This document shows positions 1-6,258 of a DNA stretch of 6,258 nt, one piece after another (the stretch's first letter is position 1; every line of letters begins with the position of its first letter). Made by a program: the position numbers and the translations under genes. Source of the DNA: an uncultured Desulfuromonas sp. (GTDB lineage Bacteria > Desulfobacterota > Desulfuromonadia > Desulfuromonadales > Trichloromonadaceae); NCBI GenBank assembly GCA_937982495.1, contig CALJLX010000217.1, forward strand, positions 1 to 6,258. The letters run 5' to 3'. The notes under the pieces are model-generated. The model saw nothing but the letters and a program-made list of their open reading frames with translations, was not told where the DNA came from and did not search any database.

Positions 1-43
1 CCTCCCACCTCATCTGTACTCTTTCTTTTCTTTTTCTTTTTTT
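1..43. other. Non-genomic low-complexity tail beyond a sequencing adapter
   Basis: Positions 19-43 are an unbroken run of pyrimidines, mostly T, and 1-18 is a short mixed stretch. Read on the minus strand this is an A-rich tail with scattered G that directly follows a complete Illumina adapter. That is the usual appearance of a read that has run through a short insert, through the adapter and off the end of the template. Nothing here resembles the high-GC genome to the right. I infer it is instrument noise carried into the assembly, not a biological polypyrimidine tract. Confidence 0.9.
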
Positions 44-101
44 AATGATCCGGCGACCCCCGAGATCTACACTCTTTCCCTACACGACGCGCTTCCGATC
101 T
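44..101 (+). other. Illumina P5 / TruSeq universal adapter contamination
   Basis: All 58 bases align without gaps to the standard Illumina P5 plus Read 1 primer sequence, which begins AATGATACGGCGACC and ends GACGCTCTTCCGATCT. I see three substitutions: A to C at 50, A to C at 59 and T to G at 91. On the minus strand, the direction of read-through, these are T to G, T to G and A to C, as expected of late-cycle errors. The genome therefore starts at 102. The adapter is fused to the ilvD reading frame and supplies its apparent end. Confidence 0.98.
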
Positions 102-573
102 GTCGCCCCTGGCGGCCGGTGCCGGTCATCATCGGCCCGGCGGTGACGACGATGCAAGGGATGTCGAGGCGGGCGGCGGCCATGAGCATGCCCGGGGTGA
201 TCTTATCGCAGTTGGTGAGCAGCACCAAGCCGTCGAGGCGATGGGCCTCGGCCACCGACTCGATCATGTCGGCGATCAGTTCGCGAGTCGGCAAGGAATA
301 ATGCATCCCCTTGTGGCCCATGGCGATGCCGTCGCAGACGCCGGGAATCCCGAAAAAGAAGGCATGCCCGCCGCCGGTATGCACGCCCTTTTCGATGAAC
401 CGCTCCAGTTCGCGCATGCCGGTATGACCGGGGATCAGGTCGGTGAAGGAGGTAGCGATACCAATGAAAGGGCGGTTCATGGAGCTGTCGGGAAGTCCGG
501 TCCCCTTGAGTAGAGCCCGGTGCGGGGTGCGTTCGAAGCCCTGGGTGATGGCGTCACTGCGTTTGGCGGCCAT
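102..573 (-). CDS. ilvD: Dihydroxy-acid dehydratase, N-terminal part only (cut by the contig end)
   Basis: IlvD dehydrates 2,3-dihydroxy-3-methylvalerate and 2,3-dihydroxyisovalerate to 2-keto acids, a late step of isoleucine and valine synthesis in the cytoplasm, using an Fe-S cluster and Mg2+. The visible 157 residues carry family hallmarks: PHRALLKGTGL (17-27), GVCDGIAMGHKGMHYSLP (78-95) with the Mg2+ ligand D81, and NCDKITPGMLMAAARLDIP (121-139) with Fe-S ligand C122, Mg2+ ligand D123 and the carbamylated K124. At 49-50 the protein has GH, as in the E. coli enzyme, rather than the extra Cys of three-Cys [2Fe-2S] members. Family length is roughly 550-615 residues, so over two thirds is missing, including the later Fe-S cysteine and catalytic serine. 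The start is ATG at 573 with GGAAGGA nine bases upstream. The open frame continues to 67 only by reading adapter: residues 159-168 (IGSASCRERV) and the stop are artefacts. Confidence 0.95.
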
Positions 574-743
574 AAATCAAAATCCTTCCAACACTATATA
601 TGGGATAAACAAAGTACCGAAGCCAAAAACAGCGATACAGGCTCGGCAAAAAAGATTCGAGATAAATAAACACGCTTCGATACAGGAAAGGGTCCGAGCC
701 AGAGACCCGAACCCTTTTCCGGATTGAGAGCGCGAAAAAGTGT
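574..743 (-). promoter_or_regulatory. AT-rich ilvD leader with two alternative RNA pairings (attenuator-like)
   Basis: This 170-bp gap between the DUF465 gene and ilvD is much richer in A+T than the genes around it. Read as minus-strand RNA it can form a hairpin at 720-685. Downstream, CCGAGCC (646-640) can pair with GGCUUCGG (624-617), giving about nine pairs with one bulged U when flanks are included. The same CCGAGCC is also a perfect 7-bp complement of GGCUCGG (700-694), which is part of the loop and 3' arm of the first hairpin. The two folds exclude each other, the geometry of an attenuator or antiterminator. There is no leader peptide with a ribosome binding site and no U-run directly after either stem, so the mechanism is unproven. 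The ilvD ribosome site GGAAGGA is at 589-583. Confidence 0.35.
685..720 (-). terminator. 14-bp stem-loop after the DUF465 gene (possible terminator or leader hairpin)
   Basis: In minus-strand RNA, 720-706 pairs with 698-685 across a 7-base loop (705-699), with one unpaired A at 715. Two of the 14 pairs are U-G or G-U wobbles (710/694 and 707/697). They would be A-C mismatches on the plus strand, so the structure suits a minus-strand transcript. It starts 24 bases after the DUF465 stop. No T-run follows immediately; the nearest is a T6 about 30 bases on. It may act as a weak or factor-assisted terminator, an mRNA 3'-end stabiliser, or the first hairpin of an ilvD leader. Confidence 0.5.
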
Positions 744-974
744 CTATTGACGGTGCTGGCTGATAATAAGCTCCATCTCGTCCTTACCCGCCAACTTCAG
801 TTTTTGAACCTTTTTTCTCTCCAACTCTTCATCTGGGGTCAAATATGCTTTCTGGTCCAGCTTTCCCAGTTCCTTTTCGAGCAGCATGTGTTCCTCGTAC
901 AGAAGCCGGAACCGCGGGTTGCCGTCGAAAAGTCGCTGGACCAGATCCTGCTGCGCCTGACCTTTTTCCTCCAT
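744..974 (-). CDS. DUF465 (YdcH-like) small coiled-coil protein
   Basis: This is a 76-residue, highly charged protein with no membrane segment. It fits the DUF465/YdcH family: a first helix ending in RFRLLYEEHMLLEKELGKLD (21-40), a turn with LTPDEELERKK (45-55), and a second helix with the family-like KLKLAGKDEMELI (58-70). The expected shape is an antiparallel helical hairpin; the molecular role of the family is not established. The chosen start is ATG at 974, because GGGAGGT (986-980) sits five bases upstream. An in-frame TTG at 992 would add six residues but lies ahead of that ribosome site. The gene has its own likely promoter at 1022-1050 and is separated from tsaB by about 100 bp, so it probably starts a new transcript running towards ilvD. 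Confidence 0.85.
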   Translation of the reverse strand: MEEKGQAQQDLVQRLFDGNPRFRLLYEEHMLLEKELGKLDQKAYLTPDEELERKKVQKLKLAGKDEMELIISQHRQ

Positions 975-1021
975 GGGACACCTCCCGAACAAGGGTTGAT
1001 ATAGGGCGAAAACGCAATTTT

Positions 1022-1050
1022 AAAATAACCAATGGAATTTTCATTGTCAA
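1022..1050 (-). promoter_or_regulatory. Sigma70-type promoter for the DUF465 gene
   Basis: On the minus strand a perfect -35 box TTGACA (1050-1045) is followed by exactly 17 bases and a -10 box TATTTT (1027-1022, four of six consensus positions). The region is AT-rich in a high-GC background. Transcription would start near 1015, leaving a leader of about 40 bases that contains the ribosome site GGGAGGT and the ATG at 974. Position, spacing and orientation all fit, but this is prediction from sequence only. Confidence 0.7.
1030..1046. promoter_or_regulatory. 17-bp near-palindrome in the promoter spacer (candidate operator)
   Basis: The plus strand reads CAATG GAATTTT CATTG. Seven of eight symmetric pairs around the central T are complementary, and the outer 5-bp arms are perfect. 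It covers almost the whole -35/-10 spacer and overlaps the -35 box by two bases, where a bound repressor would block RNA polymerase. I do not recognise the motif as the site of a named regulator, and AT-rich spacers can look palindromic by chance. Confidence 0.3.
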
Positions 1051-1075
1051 CAATCTATCCATACCAATCGCTTCG

Positions 1076-1792
1076 TCAGTGCCCGCGGTTACCCACCGTT
1101 TCCTCCGCAGCCGCCAACTCCGCCTCGGAAGGACGGATGTAGGTGGGAACCAGACGCTCCAGGGCAATATGCTCGCCGCGCCGCAGCCTCGCCAGAGCCG
1201 GACCGAGGCCATTGGAAGCCCGGCAGGCCTGGGCCGGCCAAGGGGCGAAGCGGGCGCGACCGCCCAGGCTCTCCTCGATAAGCCCCCGGTAACTTTGAAC
1301 GCCGTCGCCAACGAAGAGCACATCGCCGGCAAGTCGCTCCAGCCACCGCTCCGGCGGCAGGACGCAAGGGGCCAAAAGGGGTGAAAATTCATCGCCGGAC
1401 CATTGGTAAAGGGCCGCGTAAACCTCCCCCTTGCGCGCATCGAGCAGAGGGCAGACCGGCAGCTCGGCAAAGGGCAGCCGCCAGGCCAAAGCAGCCAAAG
1501 AAGAGACACCGACCACCGGTTTGCCGGTCGCCAGCGCCAGTCCCTTGACCGTCGCCACCCCGACCCTCAGGCCGGTGAAGGAACCGGGCCCCAGAACCAC
1601 ACCGAAAGCGTCCATATCCCCGATGGCAAGGCCCACGCCCCGCAACAGCTCGTCGATATTTCCGAGCAGATGATCGGTGTGATTGGCGGGGCCGTTCAAT
1701 ACTATTTCCCCAAGCAGTTTTTCCCCCTGGCTGACGGCCACGCTTCCCGTTTGAGTCGCGGTGTCGACCAGCAGCAAACGCTCGGCCATCAT
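1076..1792 (-). CDS. tsaB: tRNA t6A37 threonylcarbamoyl transfer partner TsaB (YeaZ)
   Basis: TsaB is the ASKHA-fold partner that binds TsaD and TsaE so that threonylcarbamoyl can be placed on A37 of ANN-decoding tRNAs, in the cytoplasm. The 238 residues match the usual length of about 230. Landmarks are LLLVDTAT (6-13), GPGSFTGLRVGVATVKGLA (68-86), LLDARKGEVYAALY (116-129) and a C-terminal YIRPSEAE (218-225). The N-terminal half is best conserved, as is typical. Its first ATG (1792) overlaps the rseP stop as ATGA. A second ATG directly follows at 1789; a GGGGGA stretch (1800-1795) lies two bases from the first and five from the second, so initiation may be at MAERLLL. It is the last gene of the uppS-to-tsaB run and is probably translationally coupled to rseP. 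No tsaD or tsaE is in the window. Confidence 0.93.
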   Translation of the reverse strand: MMAERLLLVDTATQTGSVAVSQGEKLLGEIVLNGPANHTDHLLGNIDELLRGVGLAIGDMDAFGVVLGPGSFTGLRVGVATVKGLALATGKPVVGVSSLAALAWRLPFAELPVCPLLDARKGEVYAALYQWSGDEFSPLLAPCVLPPERWLERLAGDVLFVGDGVQSYRGLIEESLGGRARFAPWPAQACRASNGLGPALARLRRGEHIALERLVPTYIRPSEAELAAAEETVGNRGH

Positions 1793-3120
1793 TGTCCCCC
1801 GAGGAAAATGCGCATGATGTCGTTGTAGAACGCCAGGATCATCAGGGAAATCAGCAGCACCAGGCCGACCTGCTGCATGACCTCGCGGGCCCGCAGGGAG
1901 AGCGGCCGGCGAAAGACGAATTCGTAGAAATTGAAGAAGAGATGACCGCCGTCAAGAATGGGAATCGGCAACAGGTTGAGAATCCCCAATTGGATACTGA
2001 GAAAAGCGAGTACCGTGAGGATGCTGGAAAGATCGGTCTGGGCCGCCTGCCCGGCGATCTGGACCACGGTAATGGGACCGCCGATGCTTTTGGTGGAGAC
2101 ATGGCCGGTGAACATCTTCTGGATGAAAACCAGGGTCAACTCGATCAGTTCGACGGTTCGCTTTGCCCCCGCCCGAATCGACTCCAGCGGGCCGAAGCGT
2201 TTAAAGACACTCTCCTGGAACGGGCTGATGCCGACCAGATAGGCGGCGCCGTTGGATTCGTCCCGCACCGGCTTGATCGACAGACTGAGGGTCTCATCCC
2301 CTCGTTGCAGATCGAAGGTTTGCGCCTGCCCGCCACCCCCCTGCACCGCTCCGCGAAGGTCGTACCAGGACCGAATCGGCGTACCGTCGATGGCGAGGAT
2401 GCGGTCCCCCACCTCCATCCCCGCCGCCAGCGCCGGCATCCCCGGCGCCAAGCCGCCAACCACCGCCTCCTGGGGAGGGAGCAGGCCCAGGGATTGCAGC
2501 CCTTCGAGGCCGCCTTCCTCGGGAGCGATACTCACCGTCGCCATCTCCCCATTCCGCCGCAGAGAAAATTCGAGGGCGGAACCGGCATGGGCGATCAGCA
2601 GCGGCCCCGTCTCCGTCCAGTTCGCGACGCCTTCGCCGTTGATCGCCTCGATACAGTCGCCGGCGACAAAACCGGCGCGCGACCCGGGGCTGTCGACCAC
2701 CACGTAACCGACACAGGGGGGCTCGTCGAGGAAGGAGGGCAAATTGACCCCGACCATATAGGCCACGGGCAACACCAGAAAAGGCAGCAGCAGATTCATC
2801 AGCGGCCCGGCGGCGACGATGGCGGTCCGCCGCGATACCGGTTTATGGGCGAACGAGCGGGCCTCTTCCTCGGGGGTCAGGGGGCCGTCCTCGCCCCCCT
2901 CCCCGCTCCCTTCCCCGAGCATCTGCACATAGCCGCCCAGGGGAATGGCGCAGATCAGGTATTCGGTTTCTCCCCACTGCTTGGCAAGCAGCTTGGGACC
3001 GAATCCCAGGGAAAATTTGAGCACCTTGACGCCGCAGAATTTGGCGACGGCGAAATGACCGAGTTCGTGGATGAAGACGAGAATGCCGAGCATGACGATG
3101 CCGGCGGCGATGGTAATCAT
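1789..3120 (-). CDS. rseP: RseP-type site-2 intramembrane zinc metalloprotease with two PDZ domains
   Basis: This inner-membrane protease cuts transmembrane helices; in E. coli it cleaves RseA to release sigmaE and also clears remnant signal peptides. At 443 residues it is close to the E. coli protein (450). The zinc motif HELGH is at 18-22 (H18, E19, H22) in the first membrane segment, and the second metal-site motif NLLPIPILDGGH at 382-393 supplies D390. Hydrophobic segments lie near 1-17, 98-125, 366-390 and 416-435. Between them are two PDZ-like domains, about 133-200 and 213-285, with SPGSRAGFVAGDCIEAING and LAAGMEVGDRILAIDG. A Gly/acidic linker (68-80) precedes the second hydrophobic segment. 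ATG at 3120 has GGAGGC (3132-3127) about seven bases upstream. It follows dxr by 15 bp and overlaps tsaB by four. No rseA or rpoE is present, so the substrate here is unknown and the name rests on homology. Confidence 0.95.
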   Translation of the reverse strand: MITIAAGIVMLGILVFIHELGHFAVAKFCGVKVLKFSLGFGPKLLAKQWGETEYLICAIPLGGYVQMLGEGSGEGGEDGPLTPEEEARSFAHKPVSRRTAIVAAGPLMNLLLPFLVLPVAYMVGVNLPSFLDEPPCVGYVVVDSPGSRAGFVAGDCIEAINGEGVANWTETGPLLIAHAGSALEFSLRRNGEMATVSIAPEEGGLEGLQSLGLLPPQEAVVGGLAPGMPALAAGMEVGDRILAIDGTPIRSWYDLRGAVQGGGGQAQTFDLQRGDETLSLSIKPVRDESNGAAYLVGISPFQESVFKRFGPLESIRAGAKRTVELIELTLVFIQKMFTGHVSTKSIGGPITVVQIAGQAAQTDLSSILTVLAFLSIQLGILNLLPIPILDGGHLFFNFYEFVFRRPLSLRAREVMQQVGLVLLISLMILAFYNDIMRIFLGGQ

Positions 3121-3131
3121 GAATGCAGCCT

Positions 3132-3143
3132 CCGTTTAAACGG
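3132..3143. repeat. Perfect 12-bp palindrome spanning the dxr stop and the rseP ribosome site
   Basis: CCGTTTAAACGG is a perfect palindrome. On the minus strand it contains the last sense codon of dxr (GTT), its TAA stop, and the GG that begins the rseP ribosome site (GGAGGC, 3132-3127). It is too short for a strong terminator and has no U-run after it. A weak hairpin touching the ribosome site could modulate coupling between dxr and rseP, but coincidence is equally possible. Confidence 0.3.
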
Positions 3144-4293
3144 ATGGATGGATCAGCTTGCGCGCCTCGTCCCGGGCCCAGCGGTCGGCCCGCAACACCT
3201 CGTCGATGTGGTTGAGGGGCAGGACACGATGGTTGGCGAGGGTCGCACGAATGATCTCGGGAATGGCCAGAAAGGAAATCTCCCCGGCCAGAAAGGCCTC
3301 GACGGCCACCTCGTTGGCGGCGTTGAGCACGGCGGGCGCGCTCCCCCCGTCCCGTAGCGCGCCATAGGCCAGCTCCAGGCAGGCGAAACGTTGACCATCG
3401 GGCGGCTCGAAAGAAAGGGATCCGAGCCGGCAAAGGTCGAGCGGGGGGAGATTGAGAGGGAGCCGCTCCGGGTAGGAAAGCGCGTAGGCGATAGGCGCCT
3501 TCATGTCGGGAATGCCGAGCTGGGCGATGACCGAGCCGTCCTGATACTCGACCATGGAGTGCACCACGCTCTGGGGATGGATATGCACGGAAATCCGCTC
3601 GCCGGGCAGATCGAAGAGCCAGCGCGCCTCGATCACCTCCAGCCCCTTGTTCATCATGGTCGCCGAGTCGATGGAAATCTTGCGGCCCATGCTCCAGTTG
3701 GGATGGGCCAGGGCTTCGGCCGGAGTGACCCGTTGCAGGTCCGCCAGGGAGCGGTTGCGAAAGGGGCCACCCGAGGCGGTGAGGATCAGGCGTCGCACAT
3801 CCCCACGACGGTGACCGATAAGCGACTGAAAAATCGCCGAATGCTCGCTGTCGACGGGGAAGAGGCGCACCCCTTTGCGCGCCACCGCCGCCATCACCAG
3901 GGAACCGGCGGTGACCAGGGTTTCCTTATTGGCCAGGGCGACATCCTTGCCTGCTTCGATGGCGGCCATGGTCGGGATCAGTCCGGCGGCACCAACGATG
4001 GCCGACAGCACCATATCCGCCTCTTCATGACAGGCGCAGGCGATCAACCCTTCGATCCCCGAAACGATCATCGGTGCCGAAGGCCCAAGCAGCGCTTTCA
4101 GGGTTTCGGCGTCGGCGGGATGAAGCACCGCCACCAGGCGCGGCTGGAAACGGCGGATCTGCTCTTGCAGCAGTTCGAGGTTGCGCCCGGCGGTCATGGC
4201 GACGACGCGGAAGCGGTCGGGATGCTCGGCGACGATTTCGAGGGTGCTGACGCCGATGGAACCGGTGGAACCGAGAATGCTCAGACGCTTCAT
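3136..4293 (-). CDS. dxr: 1-deoxy-D-xylulose 5-phosphate reductoisomerase
   Basis: Dxr (IspC) converts DXP to 2-C-methyl-D-erythritol 4-phosphate with NADPH and a divalent metal, the first committed step of the MEP isoprenoid pathway, in the cytoplasm. The 385 residues are close to the family norm of about 400. The NADPH-binding GSTGSIG is at 8-14, ALANKETLV at 119-127, and the metal-site VDSEHS at 147-152 (D148, E150). HPNWSMGRKISIDSATMMNKGLEVIEA at 197-223 carries the third metal ligand E219 and the phosphate-binding N215/K216. NAANEVAVEAFL (324-335) belongs to the C-terminal helical domain. The start is ATG at 4293: the frame stays open upstream, but that part lies inside cdsA and is not Dxr-like. 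The ATG overlaps the cdsA stop as ATGA, indicating coupling. Its pathway supplies the IPP that UppS, two genes upstream, consumes. Confidence 0.97.
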   Translation of the reverse strand: MKRLSILGSTGSIGVSTLEIVAEHPDRFRVVAMTAGRNLELLQEQIRRFQPRLVAVLHPADAETLKALLGPSAPMIVSGIEGLIACACHEEADMVLSAIVGAAGLIPTMAAIEAGKDVALANKETLVTAGSLVMAAVARKGVRLFPVDSEHSAIFQSLIGHRRGDVRRLILTASGGPFRNRSLADLQRVTPAEALAHPNWSMGRKISIDSATMMNKGLEVIEARWLFDLPGERISVHIHPQSVVHSMVEYQDGSVIAQLGIPDMKAPIAYALSYPERLPLNLPPLDLCRLGSLSFEPPDGQRFACLELAYGALRDGGSAPAVLNAANEVAVEAFLAGEISFLAIPEIIRATLANHRVLPLNHIDEVLRADRWARDEARKLIHPSV

Positions 4294-5097
4294 GCCGGGC
4301 CACCGCCGCCCGGGCCGAACCAGAGGGCATAGTAGTAAACCGGCGCGAAGGCGAAGATCAGGCTGTCGAGACGGTCGAGGATGCCGCCATGCCCCGGCAG
4401 CAGGTCGCCGGAATCCTTGACCCCGAAACTGCGCTTGAGCATCGACTCGAAGAGATCGCCGACCTGGCCGCAAAGCCCGAGGACGATCCCGAGCAGCAGC
4501 GCATCGAAAATCCCCAGGGAAGAGAAAAACCAGAATTTGAAGAGCAGCGCTCCGAAAACCCCGCCGGCCAGTCCACCCAGGGCGCCTTCGACACTCTTGT
4601 TGGGACTGATGGCCGGGTAGAGCTTGCGCTTGCCCAGGCTCACCCCGGTGAAATAGGCCGCCGAATCGGACGTCATGATGATGAAGAGCACCAGGAAAAC
4701 CCAGTACTTGCCTTCGGGCAGAGCGTGCAACAGGGCGAGATGGCCGAAGAGCAACGGCAGATAAAGCAGGCCGAGCAGAAAGAGGGCGAGCCGATGAATG
4801 ACCGAGGCCAGATCGCCAAAGCGAAAAAGCAGAAAAGAGGCGAAAACCAGGGTGGCCAGGGTCAGACCCGGCACCACCGCCGCCGGATCGAAGGCAAAGG
4901 CCAAGGTCAAAAGAAGACCGACGGCGACCGCCGAATTCCGCTCCCTTGCCCGTTCTCCGGGCAGGGCCATGCGATAGAACTCCGTCAGACCCAGGCCGGT
5001 CACCGCGACAACCAGCAGATTGAAGAGAAAGGGCGGAGCGTAGGAAACAAACAGAATCAGCAGCGGCAGGAAGATTAACGCGGTCAGAATACGCTGT

Positions 5098-5126
<29 letters not shown>
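4290..5126 (-). CDS. cdsA: Phosphatidate cytidylyltransferase (CDP-diglyceride synthase)
   Basis: CdsA joins CTP and phosphatidic acid to make CDP-diacylglycerol, the precursor of bacterial phospholipids, in the inner membrane. The protein is mostly hydrophobic with roughly eight membrane segments. The family signature is complete at 228-254: SMLKRSFGVKDSGDLLPGHGG followed by ILDRLD, with the metal-binding Asp residues. SPNKSVEGALGG (174-185) and the TSDSAAYFTG region (152-161) are also typical. Counting from ATG at 5126 gives 278 residues and a 29-bp overlap with uppS, but that ATG has no ribosome site at a usable distance. A strong GAGGAG (5115-5110) instead sits seven bases before an ATT (5102-5100) that would give a 270-residue product beginning at KQRILTALIFLPLL, where homologues as I recall them usually begin. 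Either start is possible. The end overlaps dxr by four bases. Confidence 0.95.
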
Positions 5127-5850
<724 letters not shown>

Positions 5851-5947
5851 GGACATCGACTCTTCGGGTCGGAATTTGCGATTGACGATCAAAAGAGGCG
5901 TTACGCTATCATGAAACGAACCCGTCAGGCAAGCACCGAACCGCCAT

Positions 5948-6256
5948 TCAACGGGAGACGCCGGGAATCAGTCGGGCCGAGCGCAACATGCAGCGAGCCT
6001 CGGGATAATCTTCCGGATCCTTGCCCGATTCGGTGAAATAGAAGAAAAACCAGCTGTCCCGGACAAAGCCGATCAGGCCGTAAAAGCGGGTGGGGACATC
6101 ATGCTTGCGGTAGGCGGCATCGAGACTGTAGGCATAGTCGGCGCCCTTCACCCGCTCCCGCCGGACCCGGTGGTTGACCTCCGTCACCCCTTCTTCGCCG
6201 ATCAGGCTCTCCGCCGCGAAACGGGCCGAGTCGGCGACCAGCCGCCGCGAAGGCGC
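5948..6256 (-). CDS. C-terminal part of an unrecognised protein
   Basis: The frame is open from the right edge of the window to a TGA at 5950-5948, giving at least 102 residues; the N-terminus lies outside. I cannot assign a family. The visible part is soluble-looking, with many Arg, Asp and Tyr residues and a distinctive aromatic stretch GLIGFVRDSWFFFYFTE. A GTG at 6187 could start a 79-residue form, but reading is open and of similar composition above it, and no good ribosome site is seen, so continuation beyond the window is more likely. It ends about 97 bp before uppS, on the same strand, with no obvious terminator between. Many related genomes place frr (ribosome recycling factor) here, and this is not Frr. 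Confidence 0.65.
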   Translation of the reverse strand, partial: APSRRLVADSARFAAESLIGEEGVTEVNHRVRRERVKGADYAYSLDAAYRKHDVPTRFYGLIGFVRDSWFFFYFTESGKDPEDYPEARCMLRSARLIPGVSR

Positions 6257-6258
6257 GC

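Noticed and set aside
1..43. Polypyrimidine tract as a possible regulatory or triplex-forming element
   Set aside because: It directly adjoins a complete sequencing adapter and is best explained as read-through noise.
594..604. TATATAGT on the minus strand as the -10 box of an ilvD promoter
   Set aside because: No acceptable -35 box lies 16-18 bases upstream, and the start would fall on the ilvD ribosome site.
558..672. Minus-strand GTG frame rich in Leu, Ile, Val, Phe and Tyr running into the ilvD start, as an ilv leader peptide
   Set aside because: It has no Shine-Dalgarno, its hydrophobic codons follow from the T-rich sequence, and it overlaps the ilvD start instead of ending before a terminator.
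633..686. Direct repeat CGATACAGG at 633-641 and 678-686
   Set aside because: Two 9-base copies 45 bases apart are too little to distinguish from chance; no third copy was seen.
1792..3357. Long plus-strand open frame of 521 codons antisense to rseP and dxr
   Set aside because: It mirrors the codon pattern of high-GC genes on the other strand, is rich in His, Gln, Gly and Asp, matches no family I recognise and has no promoter or ribosome site. The minus-strand genes have full family motifs.
5902..5930. TTGCCT - 16 - GATAGC on the minus strand as a uppS promoter
   Set aside because: The -10 matches only three of six positions, so it is not supportable; the uppS run may be transcribed from further upstream.

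Overview
This is a high-GC bacterial contig end. Every recognisable gene lies on the minus strand, so transcription runs from high to low coordinates. Gene content and order (uppS-cdsA-dxr-rseP-tsaB, followed by a small DUF465 gene and ilvD) suggest a Gram-negative bacterium, and the protein sequences look most like the Desulfuromonadales/Geobacter side of the former Deltaproteobacteria. That placement is recalled family resemblance, not a database search.

Layout from right to left, following transcription. The window opens inside the C-terminal part of an unrecognised protein (6256-5948). After a gap of about 100 bp comes a tight five-gene run: uppS (undecaprenyl-diphosphate synthase), cdsA (CDP-diglyceride synthase), dxr (DXP reductoisomerase), rseP (site-2 protease) and tsaB (tRNA t6A modification partner). 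Junctions are overlaps of 1-29 bp, 4 bp and 4 bp, plus one 15-bp gap, so this is almost certainly one operon. Dxr feeds the MEP pathway to IPP, UppS polymerises IPP into the C55 lipid carrier for the cell wall, CdsA makes CDP-DAG for phospholipids, and RseP cleaves membrane proteins in envelope signalling. TsaB is a translation-fidelity gene travelling with them.

A short AT-rich gap after tsaB holds a convincing sigma70-type promoter (TTGACA, 17 bp, TATTTT) with a 17-bp near-palindrome in its spacer. It drives a 76-residue DUF465 protein. Next comes a 170-bp AT-rich leader with a 14-bp hairpin and a second, mutually exclusive pairing, placed before ilvD (dihydroxy-acid dehydratase, valine/isoleucine synthesis).

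Only the first 157 codons of ilvD are real. Positions 44-101 are an Illumina P5/TruSeq universal adapter with three mismatches, and 1-43 is the pyrimidine-rich junk expected from reading past an adapter. The first 101 bases are therefore a library artefact. I found no undescribed system. The points worth a second look are the adapter chimera, the possible ilvD leader attenuator, the DUF465 promoter/operator and a possible AUU start for cdsA.
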